Positions 61,917 through 64,000 of a stretch of DNA of 64,000 nt are shown here, one piece after another. The DNA is from Simkaniaceae bacterium (GTDB taxonomy: Bacteria > Chlamydiota > Chlamydiia > Chlamydiales > Simkaniaceae), in contig CP073763.1 in assembly GCA_018399075.1 (NCBI GenBank), positions 806,001 to 870,000 on the forward strand. The letters are read 5' to 3'. Made by a program: the position numbers and the translations under genes. Below the pieces are notes generated by a model that was not told the DNA's origin, did not search any database, and was given only the letters and a program-made list of their open reading frames with translations. The first letter of the stretch is position 1, and each line of letters opens with the position of its first letter.

Positions 61917-62249
61917 AACTTTAGACTCCTTGTTGTTTAAAAAGGTATCCTAATGGATTACCTAATCTAGACCACTTTCGTCAAATTAATGTTCGTTAAA
62001 GACTACATTAAGAGACGCGATAAAATTAAGTTGTAATAGACTTAGTTTATAATGCGTGGTCTATTTTAATTCTCTCATTATAGATATAAATTGTCAATAA
62101 TTATTTAATTTAATTATTTCTTAAATAGCTCATAATAAGCATTTAATGACTTTTGAAATAAAGAAATAATTTGAATCAGAGGCGATTCTCGCCAATATTT
62201 TAGGAAACTGGTATGCTTGAAAAATTCATCGAATAGTGAGAACACAGGT
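61917..62249. other. 333-base intergenic region with divergent promoters
   Basis: Very A+T-rich in the first two thirds; no gene seen. It must carry the promoter of the small minus-strand gene and that of the acyltransferase fusion. A short hairpin GGCGA-TTC-TCGCC lies at about 62181-62194. Confidence 0.5.
62172..62200 (+). promoter_or_regulatory. putative promoter of the acyltransferase fusion gene
   Basis: TTGAAT, 17 bases, AATATT, 50 bases upstream of the start codon; the spacer contains the small hairpin GGCGA-TTC-TCGCC, which could be an operator. Confidence 0.35.
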
Positions 62250-64000
62250 ATGCGCAAGGGACTAATTTGGATCGGATCATGGCTTATTATTAAGCTCCTT
62301 TCTCTTCGCTATTCTTTCGCTATTAAGGGGTTGGATCGCCTTGACTTAAAGCGAAAAGGGGGGGTCCTCTTTCTTCCCAATCACCCTGCGGAGATAGAAC
62401 CGCTCACAATCTATAACTTACTAGCGCGTAAGTTCAAGCCAAGACCTCTTGTGATTGAACATTTTTTCTATTTAAGAGGGGCGCGGTTTTTTATGGACCT
62501 GATAAGAGCGCTTCCTATCCCTAACTTTGAACTTTCAGCAAACTCATGGAAGATTCGGCAAATCGGAAAAGCTTTGAAGAAAGTTTCCGAAGAGATTCAA
62601 AAAGGGGAGAATTTCTTGATTTATCCTTCTGGTCATTTGAAGAGGGAAGGACATGAGAATATTGGGGGAAATTCCTTTATCCATTCGATCCTAGAAAATT
62701 GTCCTGATGTCCAGGTCGTTTTAGTCCGGACCGATGGACTTTGGGGAAGTTCTTTTTCATGCGCATTTACAGGTGACTCACCAGACTTTTGGAAGAAGAT
62801 TTCTTGTGGGATGAAAAAGGCTCTTAAAAATGGAATCTTCTTTATGCCTCGCCGGAAAGTGACGATTGAATTTGAAGCAGATCCAAAAGGTTTTCCATAC
62901 AAGGGAACCCGTTTACAGCTGAATCAGTTCTTAGAAGAGTGGTACAATAGGTATTTGAATGAGGAAGGAAAGATTGTCACTTCAGAGCCTCTCAGATTGG
63001 TTTCATATAGCCGGTTTTCAAAAGATCTTCCCCTCATAACAAGGGAAGAGAAGAAAACAAAAGCAAAGAAGGAGATCAATATTCCTGATCATATTCGGGA
63101 AGATGTTTATCGGGAGCTTCAAAAGCTATCAGGTGTCAAAGAGATCAAAGAAGAGATGGATCTTTCAAGAGATTTGGGACTCGACTCTCTCGATCTTGCG
63201 AGCGTCCATGCCTTTTTAGATCAACGTTATGATGTGGAAGCAGCACGCCCCGCAGAACTCAAAACAGTCCATGATCTTTTTGTTTTAGTGGTTGAAGGAA
63301 GTGTTTCTAAAGCAAAAATTGATACAAAGAACCTTAAAGAGTATGAATGGCCAAAGGAAACTTTTCGCCCTAAAGTAAAATATCCAGAAGGAAAAACGAT
63401 TCCTGAATGCTTTTTGGAAACAGCCGATCGAATGGGAAAGGCCATGGCTTCTGGAGATGATCTGACAAAAATCTTGAACTATCAAGAGATGAAAATAGGG
63501 GTTCACGTTTTTGCAAGGAAGTTTCAAAAATTTGAAGGTAGGTATGTGGCTGTCATACTTCCCTCTTCTGTCGGGTGTTATATCATCATCTTAGCTATCT
63601 TAATGGCGGGGAAAATCCCTGTTGTCTTGAACTGGACGGCAGGAGAGCGAAGCTTAAGGTTTGCTGTTGATCTATTAGGGCTTAAACAGATACTCAGTTC
63701 TCGCCGTTTTTTAGAGCGGGTCGATGCTCTAGAACTAGGAGATTTGGAAGAGAAAATTGTTCTTATGGAAGATTTTAGACAAAGAATCTCCCTATGGAAT
63801 AAACTCTCAGGGTATTTTCTTTCTAAAGCGAAAAAAGGGAGTTGGATAAAACGTTTTCATTTAAATCGAATGAATGAAGATGACCCTGCTGTGATTCTAT
63901 TTACGAGTGGAACAGAAAATTATCCCAAAGCAGTTCCTCTTTCTCATAAAAATCTCCTCAGCAGTCATCGAGCCTCTCTTTCCTGTGTTCATATTGACAA
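62250..64000 (+). CDS. PlsC acyltransferase - acyl carrier - acyl-adenylate ligase fusion (runs off the right edge)
   Basis: The first 583 residues are in the window. Domain 1 (about 1-235) is a PlsC/LPLAT acyltransferase: LFLPNHPAEIEPL gives HX4E (His45, Glu50), and NFLIYPSGHLKREG the EGTR-like substrate loop. Domain 2 (about 275-355) is an acyl/peptidyl carrier domain with the phosphopantetheine Ser313 in DLGLDSLDLAS. Domain 3, from about 385, is an AMP-binding ligase with the P-loop ILFTSGTENYPKAVPLSHKN (residues 549-568). Together this resembles Aas (acyl-ACP synthetase/lysophospholipid acyltransferase) with a built-in carrier. In Chlamydia separate PlsC- and Aas-like genes (CT775, CT776) lie shortly after the fabF/nudix genes. 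Phospholipid repair or host fatty-acid uptake is the likely role. Confidence 0.88.
   Translation, partial: MRKGLIWIGSWLIIKLLSLRYSFAIKGLDRLDLKRKGGVLFLPNHPAEIEPLTIYNLLARKFKPRPLVIEHFFYLRGARFFMDLIRALPIPNFELSANSWKIRQIGKALKKVSEEIQKGENFLIYPSGHLKREGHENIGGNSFIHSILENCPDVQVVLVRTDGLWGSSFSCAFTGDSPDFWKKISCGMKKALKNGIFFMPRRKVTIEFEADPKGFPYKGTRLQLNQFLEEWYNRYLNEEGKIVTSEPLRLVSYSRFSKDLPLITREEKKTKAKKEINIPDHIREDVYRELQKLSGVKEIKEEMDLSRDLGLDSLDLASVHAFLDQRYDVEAARPAELKTVHDLFVLVVEGSVSKAKIDTKNLKEYEWPKETFRPKVKYPEGKTIPECFLETADRMGKAMASGDDLTKILNYQEMKIGVHVFARKFQKFEGRYVAVILPSSVGCYIIILAILMAGKIPVVLNWTAGERSLRFAVDLLGLKQILSSRRFLERVDALELGDLEEKIVLMEDFRQRISLWNKLSGYFLSKAKKGSWIKRFHLNRMNEDDPAVILFTSGTENYPKAVPLSHKNLLSSHRASLSCVHID

Noticed and set aside
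62077-62097. TTGACA and TATAAT on the minus strand upstream of the small gene
   Set aside because: The two boxes are only nine bases apart, far from the 16-18 required, so they are not one promoter.
1-64000. CRISPR array, integrase, insertion sequence or phage genes
   Set aside because: No regularly spaced repeats, transposase, recombinase or phage structural motifs were seen on either strand.

Overview
The window comes from a member of the Chlamydiota, most likely an environmental (amoeba- or arthropod-associated, Simkania/Rhabdochlamydia-like) lineage rather than Chlamydia itself. The evidence is blocks in chlamydial gene order: malQ-scc1-copN-cdsV-cdsU (type III secretion), ychF-ribF-truB-rbfA-infB-nusA-rpsA, rpe-efp-accB-accC, murF-mraY-murD-LysM-ftsW-murG-murC-ftsQ, rsbV-miaA and rsfS-fabF-nudix. 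These are interleaved with genes that the compact Chlamydia genomes do not carry at these places. Species cannot be fixed from the sequence alone.

Layout. 1-1.6 kb: 5' part of clpB (minus strand) with a clear sigma70-type promoter. 1.8-3.5 kb: an orphan traK-traB pair of an F-type conjugative type IV system. 3.6-12.9 kb (minus): a small exported protein, a transglutaminase-like/TPR protein, malQ, T3S chaperone, CopN gatekeeper, a lipoprotein, CdsV and CdsU. 13-15.4 kb: an SDR/DUF2867 protein and a secreted patatin. 15.4-23.9 kb (minus): translation/transcription housekeeping run ending at rpsA. 23.9-24.5 kb: gene-poor, repeat-rich gap. 24.5-26.9 kb: two tandem paralogues with a membrane segment and a divergent PP2C-like domain, each with its own promoter and terminator. 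27-35.6 kb: a compact plus-strand operon (short aspartokinase, unknown protein, rpe, yvcK-like, HAD, efp, accB, accC, hpt, rmlA). 35.6-41.7 kb: accessory region with a nucleosidase, a membrane protein behind a start-codon-sequestering hairpin, a seven-repeat autotransporter, an nth remnant, rsmI, a 167-bp palindrome, tRNA-Cys and an Inc-like protein. 41.8-50.2 kb: peptidoglycan/division cluster. 50.2-58.9 kb: KH protein, rsbV, miaA, an intimin-type outer membrane protein, a coiled-coil protein, HAD, nadD, rsfS, fabF, nudix. 59-64 kb: an 887-residue protein with an Inc-like N-terminus and a CX5R phosphatase-like signature, a small convergent gene, and the start of a PlsC-ACP-acyl-adenylate ligase fusion running off the window.

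How the parts fit: the conserved blocks supply core translation, lipid and septal peptidoglycan functions and part of the injectisome. The intervening genes look like host-interaction and surface genes (Inc-like proteins, effector-like enzymes, two kinds of outer membrane barrel proteins, secreted lipase) that could use that injectisome or the outer membrane. The best candidates for something undescribed are the CX5R/Inc-like protein at 59.0-61.7 kb, the duplicated PP2C-like pair at 24.5-26.9 kb, the carrier-containing acyltransferase fusion at 62.2 kb, and several structured non-coding elements. All functions are read from motifs and gene order; no database search was possible.
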